This document shows positions 50,216-61,912 of a stretch of DNA of 64,000 nt, in pieces. The position numbers were made by a program, and so were the translations under genes. Every line of letters begins with the position of its first letter. Position 1 is the stretch's first letter. Source of the stretch: Rhodamnia argentea (Eukaryota > Streptophyta > Magnoliopsida > Myrtales > Myrtaceae); contig NC_063160.1 of the NCBI RefSeq assembly GCF_020921035.1, positions 21,859,595 to 21,923,594 on the forward strand, read 5' to 3'. The notes under the pieces are model-generated. The model did not search any database and was not told the origin of the DNA. It saw only the letters and a list, made by a program, of their open reading frames with translations.

Positions 50216-51224
50216 AGTTGGTCATTTGCAAACTATTAAAACAAGTTCGACAAACCTAGCCGAAAGGATAGGATAGCCCTCCATGAAGATATACCCGAGC
50301 TTCTCATGCAATTTCTCACGAGTTCGAGTGACGATAATTGCGTAGTTCCTTTGAATACGTTGATGCGTACATAAGCTGTCAATTCCTTCTTTTCCTTTGA
50401 TAAACTCTTGTCTTTCTCCATAGTTTGCAACATAGCTTCGAGAGCTGCATACCGTGGGACATAACTCCACTCGAAAGCATTCGTGTTTAGATTAATTTTT
50501 GCCGGTTGAATGTAATAATCTCTCCAGTAATAAGATGGTCGAATACGGAGCGTAGGGTTTTCGAAAGACAGGTGACGAAAGTGCGAGTCACGGAGGAAGA
50601 TCTTTTATTCGGGGTCAATTCCGAAATTTCAGTCATATATTCGAATGCAACAGCAACATAAAGTACAAAAAGAAGCATATTCGCATCACTTCTCAAATCC
50701 AGACTCCGAGTTACGTCAAATGCGTCATTCGGACCTAACTTAATCGAGGCAGTAATCTGATGCGGACTCGTTCAAAATGAACGAAGAACAATAAAGCGAA
50801 ACTACAATATTATAAAGCCACTCTCGCGAGTCTAGCAACGGAGCTCGTACTTCTTTTCACTCATGGATAGCAACATAGTACGATTTTATATATCACAAAA
50901 GTAACACGCATGGTCGTACCAAAAAGGTTTATTCTCGGTTTATTCCCGATCTGAGGGGCTCGTCCAACATGACAAACGGATTTTAGATTAGCTTCATAGC
51001 AAATCCTACCCTAATTTAACTACGAGAATAAATTTTGCCCAATGTCCAAGAATGACGACATCGTGTTGCTACCCCCATTGGAAATCTCAATCGTAACTTA
51101 AATCTCTCGTTCAATTCATTAGATAAGATGCTGATAATTTCAAAGACAATTCATTTAAGTAGTAAGATACCCAACTGCTGGGTAATTGCTGGAAGACCCG
51201 ATTCATGGGGAAGGCAATTTTAAA

Positions 51225-51225
51225 G

Positions 51226-51295
<70 letters not shown>

Positions 51296-51297
51296 CT
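51225..51297. repeat. Back-to-back (TAA)n and (TTA)n microsatellites forming a palindrome
   Basis: About 13 TAA units run directly into about 11 TTA units, so the two halves are reverse complements with almost no loop. It lies inside copy 1 of the repeat block and is absent at the matching place in copies 2 and 3. Confidence 0.9.
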
Positions 51298-51579
51298 GAT
51301 TTTAATGCATGCTTGATTGAGACGAGGAAACTCGACCTGATGAGGCGGGTTTGACTTGCTTGGGAGTTCGCATCGCGTCCACAGAGGAAAAAAACCCGCC
51401 GGGCTAGGTTGGCATAGTGGGCACGGGGGCCGACGTGGGATGATGACGTGGCCGCGACCCTTGGAGGTGACGAAGGGCCAGGTTTAGGGGAGCTGGGCTG
51501 CGGTGCGGCAGGGGCCACGAGGGCCACGGTGGTCTCCCGACATTTTCACTTAAATTAATTGGAGGACGAATACCGGCAA

Positions 51580-53390
51580 GCCGCTGACTTAGAGCGCGCA
51601 TGACAATATCTTCTGCTAAAAAAAAGACGTACGATAACATGATAAAATTTATCTGAAATAGATATTCGTTTGGTAAATATTGAAATTTTTTACTTTTAGA
51701 ATATTATTAAGACAAAATTTTTTACGAAAAATTATTGATTCTAACCTAAAATGCATGTTATTAAAAAAATGTAAAATGCAAATACTGATGGATTTATGTA
51801 TAATTTTTCATTTAATTATTTTATGTAAATAGAGACCAGTTTTATGGAGAAAATGCTATTAATGAATACGATGGCTGAGCTAGTATATCCACGTTAAAAG
51901 CACGGTTAGTTTTCGATGCTTCCTCATCTGTATCTCTAACATGGTTTATGTTGGAATGGGCATAGTATATAAATCTTCTTGGTGCCTGAATCGTCTCTAG
52001 TTCAAAAGTGCGTCATGATACATTCGGTAAACAATTCTGCCGTCACAGCTTGAAACGGTCACAATTTATCCAGAATGCTATGCTTCACCTTTAAGAACCA
52101 TCTACACAAATATTGCATACAAGTTTCCCTGTTAAATCTATTAATCCAACAAATCAACAAAAGTAATGCATCTTTAAGTGCCAAGTCGAATGCAGGAAAT
52201 ATCACCATATGACCTTGGAAATGCCGGGATCTTTCCAGAGGCCTTTATCGGACCTTAGCCAACTCCCTCGCCCAACACAAGTGCAGCTACTATCGAGAAA
52301 TTTATTCGTAAAGTTAAGAAAACTCCGGGGTCTAGATGAAAAATGTTACGCAAGTAATAATAGTTAATATTCTGTTAAAAATTAAATGGACACACCTACC
52401 CAAGAAAAAACAAGAAGAAAATTGAAAGAAGCATGAAAGCTTCAATTACCTTGCATCAATTATCTCCAACAATCTGGTATGGTACTTGTTGATAATCTAT
52501 GAGAAATTTCAAGTAAGTGTATCTGAAAATGACATTCACATACCTTGTATAGTGCTTTGAAGGGTATGAAGAATATCGACAGACAGATACATACATGTAT
52601 TTTGCCTTTTCAATATCAAATTTCATTGCTTTCAAGAATCTGAGAAACAAGACGGATGACTTGTGAAGTTCAAATACGGCAACAACAATAGTACAATTGT
52701 GTTTTTGCGGGATTGCTCGGTCCACTTTAAGATATTTGCGGGATGCTATTTAACCAACTTGAGTCATTTGCTCTGTCCATTTTGCCATGATTGTGTTTTT
52801 GTGGGATGCCATTCAACCGAATCATGGAACATTTATTTCATATAGTTTGTCATATGATACAAATTTAGTGAAAAATTATCACAATCATTTTCATTTTTTT
52901 AAAATTTTATTACGTTTTTTAAAATTATTATTTTATTTAACGGCTGAAGGAGATTCGCGCCGGCGGACGACGGTCACCAACGGCGGATTGTCTCATTCTG
53001 ATTTTAACTCACGGAGGGAAGTAACTTTTTTTTTTCACTTCTGAAAATTACTCAAAAACAACTTCTGTTCAAAAGTTGAAAAAATAAAATTGCTTAATGA
53101 AACGAATTTCTACTCAAGAAGTATTTTTAGAGCATAAATTCTATTTCAAAAGTGTTATCATGTGTGTCCCGACTTATCTTCGCATATCGGTTGCGCGCAC
53201 GCACTCATCAACGCTTTTTTAAAAAGAGGCAAATTGCTCTATTTAAAGCACAAGCTTTCGTACATTTGAATTCCGATAAGATCTTACGGGCGGCCCTGCG
53301 AATTTTAGTGACACCGATCGACTTCGACGGAGCACACGAGCAACACGTGAAAAACACGAGTAGGTGGCCGTGTTTCCGTCGTCATGAACT
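51580..53390. other. Segment unique to repeat copy 1 (insertion)
   Basis: About 1.8 kb that interrupts copy 1 relative to copy 2. It contains a small internal duplication around GTGTTTTTGCGGGAT (near 52.70 and 52.79 kb) and AT-rich sequence. I find no terminal repeats, so its origin is unknown. Confidence 0.5.
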
Positions 53391-54830
53391 GAAGCTCGCT
53401 CCAAACAGTCGAATGATGAAAAGCTTGCTCGAAATAATTGTTCGAATCTACTGGACGCGCACGGAAGAGAAGCTCACGAGATAAGCCCGTGGGTGGGGCC
53501 GCACCCGACCATGCATACGTGTCATCGGGGGGGGGCCCGGGGGATGAGCCTGGCCATGCCAGCGAGGCGGCGAGTGGGAGCCGCGCTGGTGAGACTCGAC
53601 GAGACGAAGCACGCAGCAACACGCGACTTTGCGGAGTTCCGCCCGAGGTTAACCCACGTTTCCTGGTCGTGTCGCCCTTTTTTGGATATTTAATTACAAC
53701 AATCTTAGATTAACTTATCCACCCACCCCTCGGGACAACATCCAGCTGCATTTCTCCACACTCAACAACTTTGCAGATAATTTTTTTTTTGGGGCAAGGA
53801 CTTTCCAGATAATTTTGTTTTCGTTATGTACCATAAATTTACGGATTTCTTTATAATTGAAAAAAAAATCGGGTCAAAAGAAGAAGGATAAGATGGAGTG
53901 GTAATACATGTGGCAGAAGATGTCATTTGCAGAAAACGAAGTTTAAATTAGGTCCCCTCGAGAATTCATTAGTGATGACTTTACTCGCTACTCTTAATAT
54001 ATATATTTTGGGGAATGAATAGCTCTTGCGTGGCTGAAATCCTAGAAAGAAATAAAACACCTTGAAAATGTCACTATCCAGAGATGTTGATTAAGTACAT
54101 GTTGACATCGGATGATAATTATTGGACCCGTGCGATGGCAATTAAAGAGGAGTTTCGAGGTTGGTAATCGCCGACCGGAAAAAGAGACACGATAATAGCG
54201 ATCGAATTTGCTGAATTTATCTTTGTAATGTATAAAATTGCCGCCACTATGTTTCGAGGTTTATTCAAAGCTTAGTCCGAAAAAGAATGCTAAAATAATC
54301 GGAAGATAAGGCATGCGTGCTCGGATCTCGACAGACATTAATCGGAGTAGCGGTTAGAACGGGCTCGTCGGCATCGGCTAGAGCATAAGAAATGTGCAAG
54401 GAAACTCAACGCTTATAGCTTGCACCGGTTCGGATGGGGACGTTCACATGTCGCGTGATCAGATGTTTATTCCACGCTTATTTCGTAAGAAAGTCGGTAC
54501 GACTGAATATGAAAAGAGAAATGCCGAAATTGTCCAGCGTTTACTTATCCAGCTCCTAGTTTTGCATATTTCAAATGGCGCAAGGTTGTAAGAACCCCAA
54601 ACAGAGCACATGCTTTGAGAATGGAAGGATTATTCTCCGATTATTCTCACAGTAGAGCAAATGGGTGGACGCGAGACCGTGAACCCGTCGCGTAGGATGA
54701 CTAACTTTTTTAGACGTTAATCACGAATTTATGTGTTAAAAAGTAAACTAATCATAGTTATTCTGCTCTACTTATTAGTTGTTGGGAAATGAAATCATTA
54801 TCTTAACCTACACAATCATATAAACAACCA

Positions 54831-55742
54831 GGGCATGGGCGATACACGTGGCCTCACCCGCTGCCATCATTTGTTCATTAATTTTCCTAGACATTTGTTT
54901 TTGGTACGTCGGATTGGCTGTTGATTTCAAGCGCCCCCCCCCGCCCGCGCCTCTCTTCCTTTATAAGTTGCAAATTCCTGAACAAACCAATTAGGTCTAC
55001 TCCTGCTCACGGGGGCGATGTGCATGATTGATATACCGACAAGATTAGGATTTGATTCGAATTGATTTTCCATTTGCTCAATTTAATTTAAGAACTTTCC
55101 TCTCTTTTTTATTAATATTAACAAAGGTGGCGCAAGACATGTGTACAAAATACGAGAACAAACATTTGAAACTGAAAGGAAAAGAGAGTTCTCATAGTTA
55201 GCCGGGGTACCGGAGATTTTTAGAAATCGAAGGTCACCCGCTTGAATCATGTGGGTTGCATGCGAGCTACTCCGAGTGGGAATGACTCGTATTGATCAAA
55301 GCCCGAGCTTGACCGGTTCATTAGACTTGTATAATGTTTCACGAACTTGTGAATATCGAGTCTCTAAACTGGTGCCCAGAATTATTCAAAAAGAAAGAAA
55401 AGAAAAAAGAGAAGGCGAACAATTGGTTGAATAAGGTCCTACTGATGAGGGGCGAGGATGCCAGCCACAGGGACAAGTATAGCCCTAGGATTGACAGGTA
55501 AAATCAAGATAACATTTGAACCGAGTCAAGTTGATAGAGTCATGCAAACAGCAAACATGAGTAGGAGCTTAACTTCTTTGCATCACATACTCGATGCTCC
55601 AAATATGACCGGATCAAGATCAAGTATCGAATTTTGATAACCAAACTATCAATGAACTTGATTTTAAGTGTATTAAAGAGGAGCTCGAGCTTATTAAATA
55701 GGGATGAGCAAAAGAGCCGGACTGAACAAGGAAGTGTCCCGG
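54831..55742. other. Unassigned sequence between repeat copies 1 and 2
   Basis: About 0.9 kb with no recognised gene. By position it corresponds to where the F-box gene lies in the next unit, but I see no F-box coding sequence in it on either strand. Confidence 0.45.
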
Positions 55743-57796
55743 TTCCTAAATATTGGGTCCTAGCTGTGGATTAGGTTTTAGTTCTGCTGTTTTTTTCCCC
55801 TTCTTTGGGTACTTTGCTGTGATTTGCCGAAGCTTCATATCTGCGAATATTTGTGGTTGAAGATGTTAAACTTTTTTAGGACACAAAAACCTTAATCTAT
55901 GCTGAAACGATTGACAATGCGGATGCTCGTTTGAAGTTGATATTTCTGTGTGTTACTTCTCTTGGGCCCTTTTTTTTTTTTATTCACTTCTCTTTGGCTT
56001 GTGTCGCGACCGATTCCTAGGCCTACTCGTGAACCGTACCGAATCGGTTCTCGGATTGGTCCAGAACTAGGTAGGCCGGTTCCCGATTCCACAAGTTGAG
56101 AACCGACTTATCATGGACTGATTACCCCTCGTAGTAAGCTTGAATATCTTTCTATATACACTTATATTCCGTAAACCTCTCCAGCGAGTATTAGCAAGTT
56201 TGAGATTGACAAGATAGTTGAGTAACTTAAACGTTAAAGACGCCGTCTTGACGATACATCGAACGTGGACGTGCCGTGTTGAAGTCACTTGCATGATCAA
56301 TTTAATTGGCAATAATCATCGACTTATTTTACTTATTTGCCTTGTTTATTGACTTTTTAAACTTACTAACTATATTTGAGAAATTACTAACCTTAATTAC
56401 AGTGATAATTAGAGATAATTAGCACCTTAGTCCATCTTCGTAGTTTGCAACATAGCTTCTACCTATATGCCACAACAACTAGAGGGACGTAGATCCGCTT
56501 GAAACATTGGTGATTAGATCCATCTTTGCGGGTTGAACGTAATAATCTCTCCGAGTATTGAGACGGTCGGAATGCAGAGCGTAGGGTTTTCAAAGGACAA
56601 GTAATGAGCGCACGAATTATGTAGGAAGATCTTTTTTATTATTATTATTATTATAAATTTGGGTTAGTTGCGGATTCCCATTATGTATGAACGTGACAAT
56701 CAATATAAAAAAAATTATTAGAGAGAGAGAAGCATATTCGCATCACTTTTGAAATCTAGTTTTGAATTACGTCAGATGTGTCGTTCGGACCTAACTTAAT
56801 AGAGTTAAAAATTTTATTGCAAACGTATTCAAAAAGCGTGAGGAATGGTAAAATGGAATCATTCTCGCCAGCCTAGCAACTCGGGCTCGTACTGCTCTCA
56901 CTCGTCGGGTTTTATCGTAGTACAAGTTCGACGCCCATGGTCGTACCAGAAGGGTCTGTTCCTAGTTTATTCCCTGTACGAGGAGCTCGCCAAACGTGAC
57001 AAGCGTACTTAAGATAGCTTCTTAACAGTGGATCGTTGCCCTAATCCAAGAGTGATCTTTGCCCTACCCGTTGTAACTCTCGATATTATTTTAAAATCTC
57101 TCGTTCGACACGTGAGTAGCAGAATACCAATTGCTGACCAATCGTGGGAAGCGCCTGTTCATGGGGAGTGCAAGCTTAAATTCGAGCAATTAATTTCCGA
57201 TTTGACCACGGGTTTGATGCGATGAGGAAGCTCGGGTTTGACTTTGCTTGGGAGTTCGCGTCGGGTACATTTGGGGAGTGTTTGGTTTGAAGGGCACGTG
57301 GGACGACGTTGGATTATGACGTGGCGGGCGGTGACCCTTGGAGGTGACGAAGGGCCAGGTTTAGAGGGAGCTGGGTTACGGTGCAGCAGGGTCCACGAGG
57401 ACCACTGTGGTCTCCCCCACATTTCGGTCAATTACTGGCCAAATCCTTGATTATGGACAGAAGCCGCAATCAAATGATGAAAAGCTTCCTCCCCAATCTC
57501 GAGAAATACATGAAAATAAAATAATCAAAATGAAATCCGTAATTGTATCTTAGTCCGAAAAGGGAAAAGAAAAGAAAGAAAAAAATTTGCTCAGGTTTGC
57601 ACTCGCGAGATGTGGAGAAGCTCACCATAAGCCCCGTGGGTGGGACCGCACCCGATCACGCTGGCGTGTCGTGGGGAGATGAGCCGGACATGCCAGCGAG
57701 GCGGCGAGGGGGGGGAGCCGCTTGTCGCAGCCGGTCAAGACGAAGCGCGCAACAAACAACGTGCGGCTTTGCCGACTTTCGCCCATGTTGCCTGGT
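55743..57796. repeat. Near-identical 2-kb duplication, left copy
   Basis: It begins abruptly at TGGGTCCTAGCTGTGGA and aligns almost base for base with 61913-64000, with a few substitutions and small indels. The offset grows from about 6168 to about 6203. Left of 55743 the two regions differ completely. It includes the 3' flank of an F-box locus and the first half of repeat copy 2. Confidence 0.9.
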
Positions 57797-58855
57797 CGTT
57801 CCCCGTTCTGTACTCTGTTAAACTGCATTAAACTAACTTATCCCCGCTATCTGCATTTCTCACCTTTATTTAGTTTTTGTTTTCATGGGATAGCACCAAT
57901 TGCGGATTTCTTTTTATAACGTCCGATAGAAGAGGTCACTGAAAATCATATTGCAGGGAAAAAAAAAAGTTTAATTAGGTCCCTTCGAGACTATATATCT
58001 ATGTTACGCAAGAATTCATCGTGATAATTTATGCCGCGGTTCTTATGGATCTCACTAGATCTGTTGTGCAATAAATAACCCTTGCGTGGTGGTGGTGGCT
58101 GAGATCCTCAAAGGGAATGAAACACGTTGAAAACGTCACCTGTCTGGAGATGATTAAGGATCGTTGACATCGGATGATAATTATTGGATACATCCGAAGA
58201 AGTCGGGAGTCGGTAATCCACGACTAGAAGAGAAAAGACAATAGTAGTGCCCCGACTTTATTAGGTTTATCTCGATAACACGCCAAGTTGTTGTCGATGT
58301 GTTCAAAGGTTTATTCTAAGTTTATTCTGCAGAAACGTTAAAAGTAATGGAAGATAATTACCCCGATCTAGATACGCATCAATTAAAATAGGATCGTCAA
58401 TGTTAGCTAAGGTGCATTGAATTCAACGCTTTGCGGCCCACATCGGTCCAGATAGGCCGTTCACGTGTCACCCGATTAGAGGTTTATTTCGCGCTTATCT
58501 CGTAAATAAGACGGTACGATTAAATATTTTAAAAAAATGCCGAAGTCGTCGTACGCAAAACGGAGCTAAGCTCCTAGTTTTGCATATTTCCATGGCACAA
58601 CGTTGTATGGACCCGAATAGAGCATATGCTTTCGCAACGGAAGGTTTATTCTCGGTTGATTCTCCAGTGCGAGCAAATGGGGCAGCCGCGAAACCATGAA
58701 GGCGTCACCTAGGGCTAGGAGTAGGACGACAACTTTTCCAGACATTAATCATGAATTCATGTGTTAAGACTAAACTAATCTTAGTTATTCTGCCCAACTT
58801 AGTTGCTGGGAAAAGAAAATCATTATCTTATCCTGCATGATCATAGCAAGCGGAA
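56430..58855. repeat. F-box-associated repeat block, copy 2
   Basis: It matches copy 1 throughout and copy 3 up to the window edge. A GC-rich island (57.20-57.42 kb) contains TGACGTGGC, and (ATT)n occurs near 56.64 kb. Open frames of 60-90 codons overlap on both strands and shift frame between copies, so I do not call genes. Confidence 0.85.
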
Positions 58856-58957
58856 AGCTAGAACAATCATCAAGATAATGGCATGCCAAAAAAAAAACAA
58901 TTAATCTAAATATCTATGCCTATGGAGGATTTTTTTTTTTTGGGAAAATAAGTTTTA

Positions 58958-59180
58958 TTTCGTGAAAAATGAATGATTTGAAAAATATCTTCATAAAATG
59001 ATTGCTTATATCGTATACAAAAATGAACAGGCGAAAAGCATTTTCATCGTTTATGAAAATATCGAGACATAAATTGTTATCGATAATGAGAATATTTGCC
59101 GTTTATTAATTATTTCAAGCGTCTTTTTTTAGAAAAATATTTTTCGAATTATCCCATTTTTCGCGAAACAAACGAAACCT
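58958..59180 (+). mobile_element. Short non-autonomous DNA element with TIRs (MITE-like), best copy
   Basis: The left end GTTTTATTTCGTGAAAAATG and the reverse complement of the right end GTTTGTTTCGCGAAAAATGG are inverted repeats. The interior matches the 46.3-kb copy and, in reverse, the 11.6-kb copy. It has no coding capacity. A target duplication is not evident. Confidence 0.7.
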
Positions 59181-60045
59181 TATCAAGCAAAACACATAAT
59201 GGGGAGCCAAGACAAGAAATTGTTAAAAAAAATAATTCATAACATTGATTTCTTTCTCGCGTGCAAAATAAATATATCGAGAAATTAAATTACCACATAA
59301 TAAAAACTCGCGTCGAGATTCACACGAATGTCCGAAAAGGAGAATTCATTGAATGTAGACGCCTTCCTGACCATATATCGTACACGGACGTACCATATTT
59401 GAAATCACTCACATGATCAGTATTTAACCAATGATAATATAAAGGATTTTATTAAACGGCAACGATAAACTAAGATTGTAATAGCAATCGTATGTAAATT
59501 CATTGGTAACTTCTACAGAAGAAGAAAAATAGTATATTATGGCTCTATTTATTTCGAGAAAATTGATGCTCGTACTTTCGCAAAACAACCACCCCCCGGA
59601 GAAGAAACGTGGGTGGCCTACTACACTTCAGCCCTCCGGATTCCAAATTCGGGCCCACATCTTAGTTCAACATCCTAGCTTGCGTGACGACACCGATCTA
59701 GAGAAGGTGTTGGCCCAAGCCCAATCCCGGCCTGGTCCGGCCCAATCATTTCCAAGCTTGGATCTATTCTTCACACATGTGATTGTGGGGGCAAATTAAG
59801 AAGAGAGGTATCATTTAGGGGGTTGATTGGAAAAACCGGAGAAGTACAGGGACGGGGTCAAAATGTAATTAATTAATCCCTCAAACGCGCAAGTTGATCC
59901 ACGTTTCATTGCAAGTGCTTCCGTAGCTCGAAGTCCAATCACCTGTAGATGTTCTCGGCAGATTTTCTCTCACTTTCTCTCGCATTTTCTCACCGATCCT
60001 GCTCAATTTCCTGGGATTATCCTGAGGCCTACGCTCCTCGTTCCT
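59181..60045. promoter_or_regulatory. F-box gene upstream region
   Basis: About 0.86 kb between the TIR element and the F-box start. Its last 200 bases are C/T-rich (TTTTCTCTCACTTTCTCTCG) like a plant 5' leader. No TATA box is certain. Confidence 0.35.
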
Positions 60046-61571
60046 ATGGCTGAGTGGAGCCAGATGCCCGAGGACCTCCTCGAATTCATCGCGCGACGCC
60101 TCGACACGCAGTTCGACGTCCTCCGATTCCGATCCGTCTGCTCCTCGTGGCGTTCCTCGGTCGCGCCGAGCCCTAGCCCCTCCCGGCGCGGTCAATTCCC
60201 GATCCTCCCGAGCGACGGGATCTCCGACGCGGCCCGGGAATTCCGCCTCTCCAGGCGTACCATCTTCCTCCTCGGAGTGCCCCGATCCCGCGACGAAACC
60301 TTTGCCTGCGGGTGGCTGGTCAAAGTCAAGGAGGACGTCCCCCGGAGCACGAATCTACTGAACCCCCTCTCCAGGTGCCCATTCACTTCTCTCCCTGAGG
60401 ACTTTCCGAGAGTTTTGGATTTGATGAATCTGCGCGTGCTGGAGTTAGGGCACGAGTATGTGTTGCAGGACATGGGTTATCGTCCTTTTGGTAATGATGG
60501 TCATCTGCACATGAAGAAGGTTGTTTTTTTGTGTTTAGACAGCGGAAATGATTTTGCGCTGCTCACGATTCACGTGTCTGGGCAATTGGCCATGTTTAAA
60601 TCTGGGGAAAAACGGTGGTCCATCATTCAGGACATGCCGTCGCCGTATGACGACGTGATATTGTTTAAGGGGGAGTTTTATGCTGTCGATGGCACTGGGA
60701 GGACTGTGGTTGTCGGGTTGGATTTGGGTGTGACCTTGATTGCCCAATCAAACTGGGGGGGTGGCAAGAAGTTCTTGGTGGAATCTGTCGGCGAACTGCT
60801 GTTGGTCAATATGTATTTGAGATTTAGGAGGGAGAGGACAGTCCGGTTTAAGGTTTACAAGTTGGACAGAGAAAAGAAGGAATGGAACGAGGTGAAAGAT
60901 TTAGGGGATAGGGTGTTGTTTCTGGGAGATGATTGTACATTTTCTGCTTCAGCTGCAGATTTAAGGACTTGTAAAGGGAATCGCATATTTATTGCGGATA
61001 ACCGGGAAGTGGAAAGAGCTTTGAGGAGCCCTGGGATTGGTGTCTATGATATGAAGAGTGGCATCATTGGACCTTTAGAAGATGATGAAGGTTGTTCGAG
61101 GTTGTTCTGGCCACCTCCGGATTGGATTGCTTCAAGGACCTCTGAAGTGAGCACTTGTTTGCTGAAAATCTTTCTTTTATCTATTCATAATCATCCAATC
61201 TTTTCATCATTGTTAGACTTATCAGTTGGTCAGTCCTAGGAATCCATGTAGGAGCACGCTAGAGATTTCCTGTATTCTGTCGCATATTCTGATGCTACAT
61301 TCCATCATCGTGTTCGAAAAGTATGTCGAAGCTACTTCCTTGTGGGCATTGGTTAAATTTCTGCCAGAAGGGAAACCATGGATTATATCTACTCCGGAAG
61401 AAAATGTTGGAATTTAACATTAGATTGCACATGCTTTATCATAGTTAGCTTCGTGCCTGATAAAGCGTATTTTGGTGAACATTTTCGTCAAATTTCCTTT
61501 CTATAAACTATTTAATATTTTCTTGGTGATAACCTCAGGTTCAAAATCAATTGGAAACACTTGTAGTGTAA
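60046..61571 (+). CDS. F-box protein with DUF295 domain, SKIP23-like
   Basis: Proposed exons are 60046-61146 and 61539-61571, 377 aa, using a GTGAGC donor and an AACCTCAG acceptor in phase 0. Without splicing the frame runs to TAG at 61239 (397 aa), but that tail (STCLLKIFLLSIHNH...) looks intronic. The N-terminal F-box is at about residues 5-40: WSQMPEDLLEFIARRL, FRSVCSSWRSSV. The rest is a DUF295 beta-propeller-like region with LGHEYVLQDM, GEFYAVDGTGRTVVVGLDLG, FKVYKLDREKKEW and the C-terminal SRLFWPPPDWI typical of SKIP23-like proteins. F-box proteins recruit targets to SCF ubiquitin ligases through SKP1; the target is unknown. It lies in the middle unit of a tandem repeat block, so close paralogues are likely to the right of the window. 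Confidence 0.9.
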
Positions 61572-61912
61572 TGCGGAGGTTGGTTTTCTTGGATATGGGG
61601 TGATGCTGCAGTTGAATCGGCATTGTACATGAATATTTGCAGTACGGAAGGACTAGAGAGGTTTATTCAGCTCACTGCATGGAACCAAGGCAACTCCTAT
61701 CCACGCCGAATGAAGGCAATAAGGTGGTTTGGTTAGGTGACAACACATCCTCTGAATAACTGATTATGAGCTTAATGCTCAGATCCACCAAGAGCACCTG
61801 CATCTCTGCACAGGTCTTGTTATATATTTGACTGTTTATTAACGATGTCGCTAGACGGAATAACAGGGAAATGCTGCTTCTCTCGCTATCAGATTGTCTT
61901 GCATAGAGCTTA
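61572..61912. other. F-box gene 3' flank
   Basis: About 340 bases of presumed 3' UTR and downstream sequence, ending at the sharp breakpoint where the duplicated segment begins. Confidence 0.5.

Larger units (their letters stand above)
50390..54830. repeat. F-box-associated repeat block, copy 1 (oldest, with a 1.8-kb insert)
   Basis: It matches copy 2 (56430-58855) in order: TTTGCAACATAGCTTC at the start, GAGCGTAGGGTTTTC, TGGTCGTACCA.AAGGGT, CCTTGGAGGTGACGAAGGGC, then, after an unmatched segment of about 1.8 kb (51.58-53.39 kb), ATGATGAAAAGCTTGCTC, CCAGCGAGGCGGCGAG, TTGACATCGGATGATAATTA and CTCCTAGTTTTGCATATTTC. Divergence from copies 2 and 3 is clearly higher than between those two. No intact gene is seen. 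Confidence 0.75.

Noticed and set aside
57159-57828. Overlapping 60-90 codon frames in the GC-rich repeat islands
   Set aside because: They occur on both strands, change frame between copies and have no domain; high GC alone explains them.
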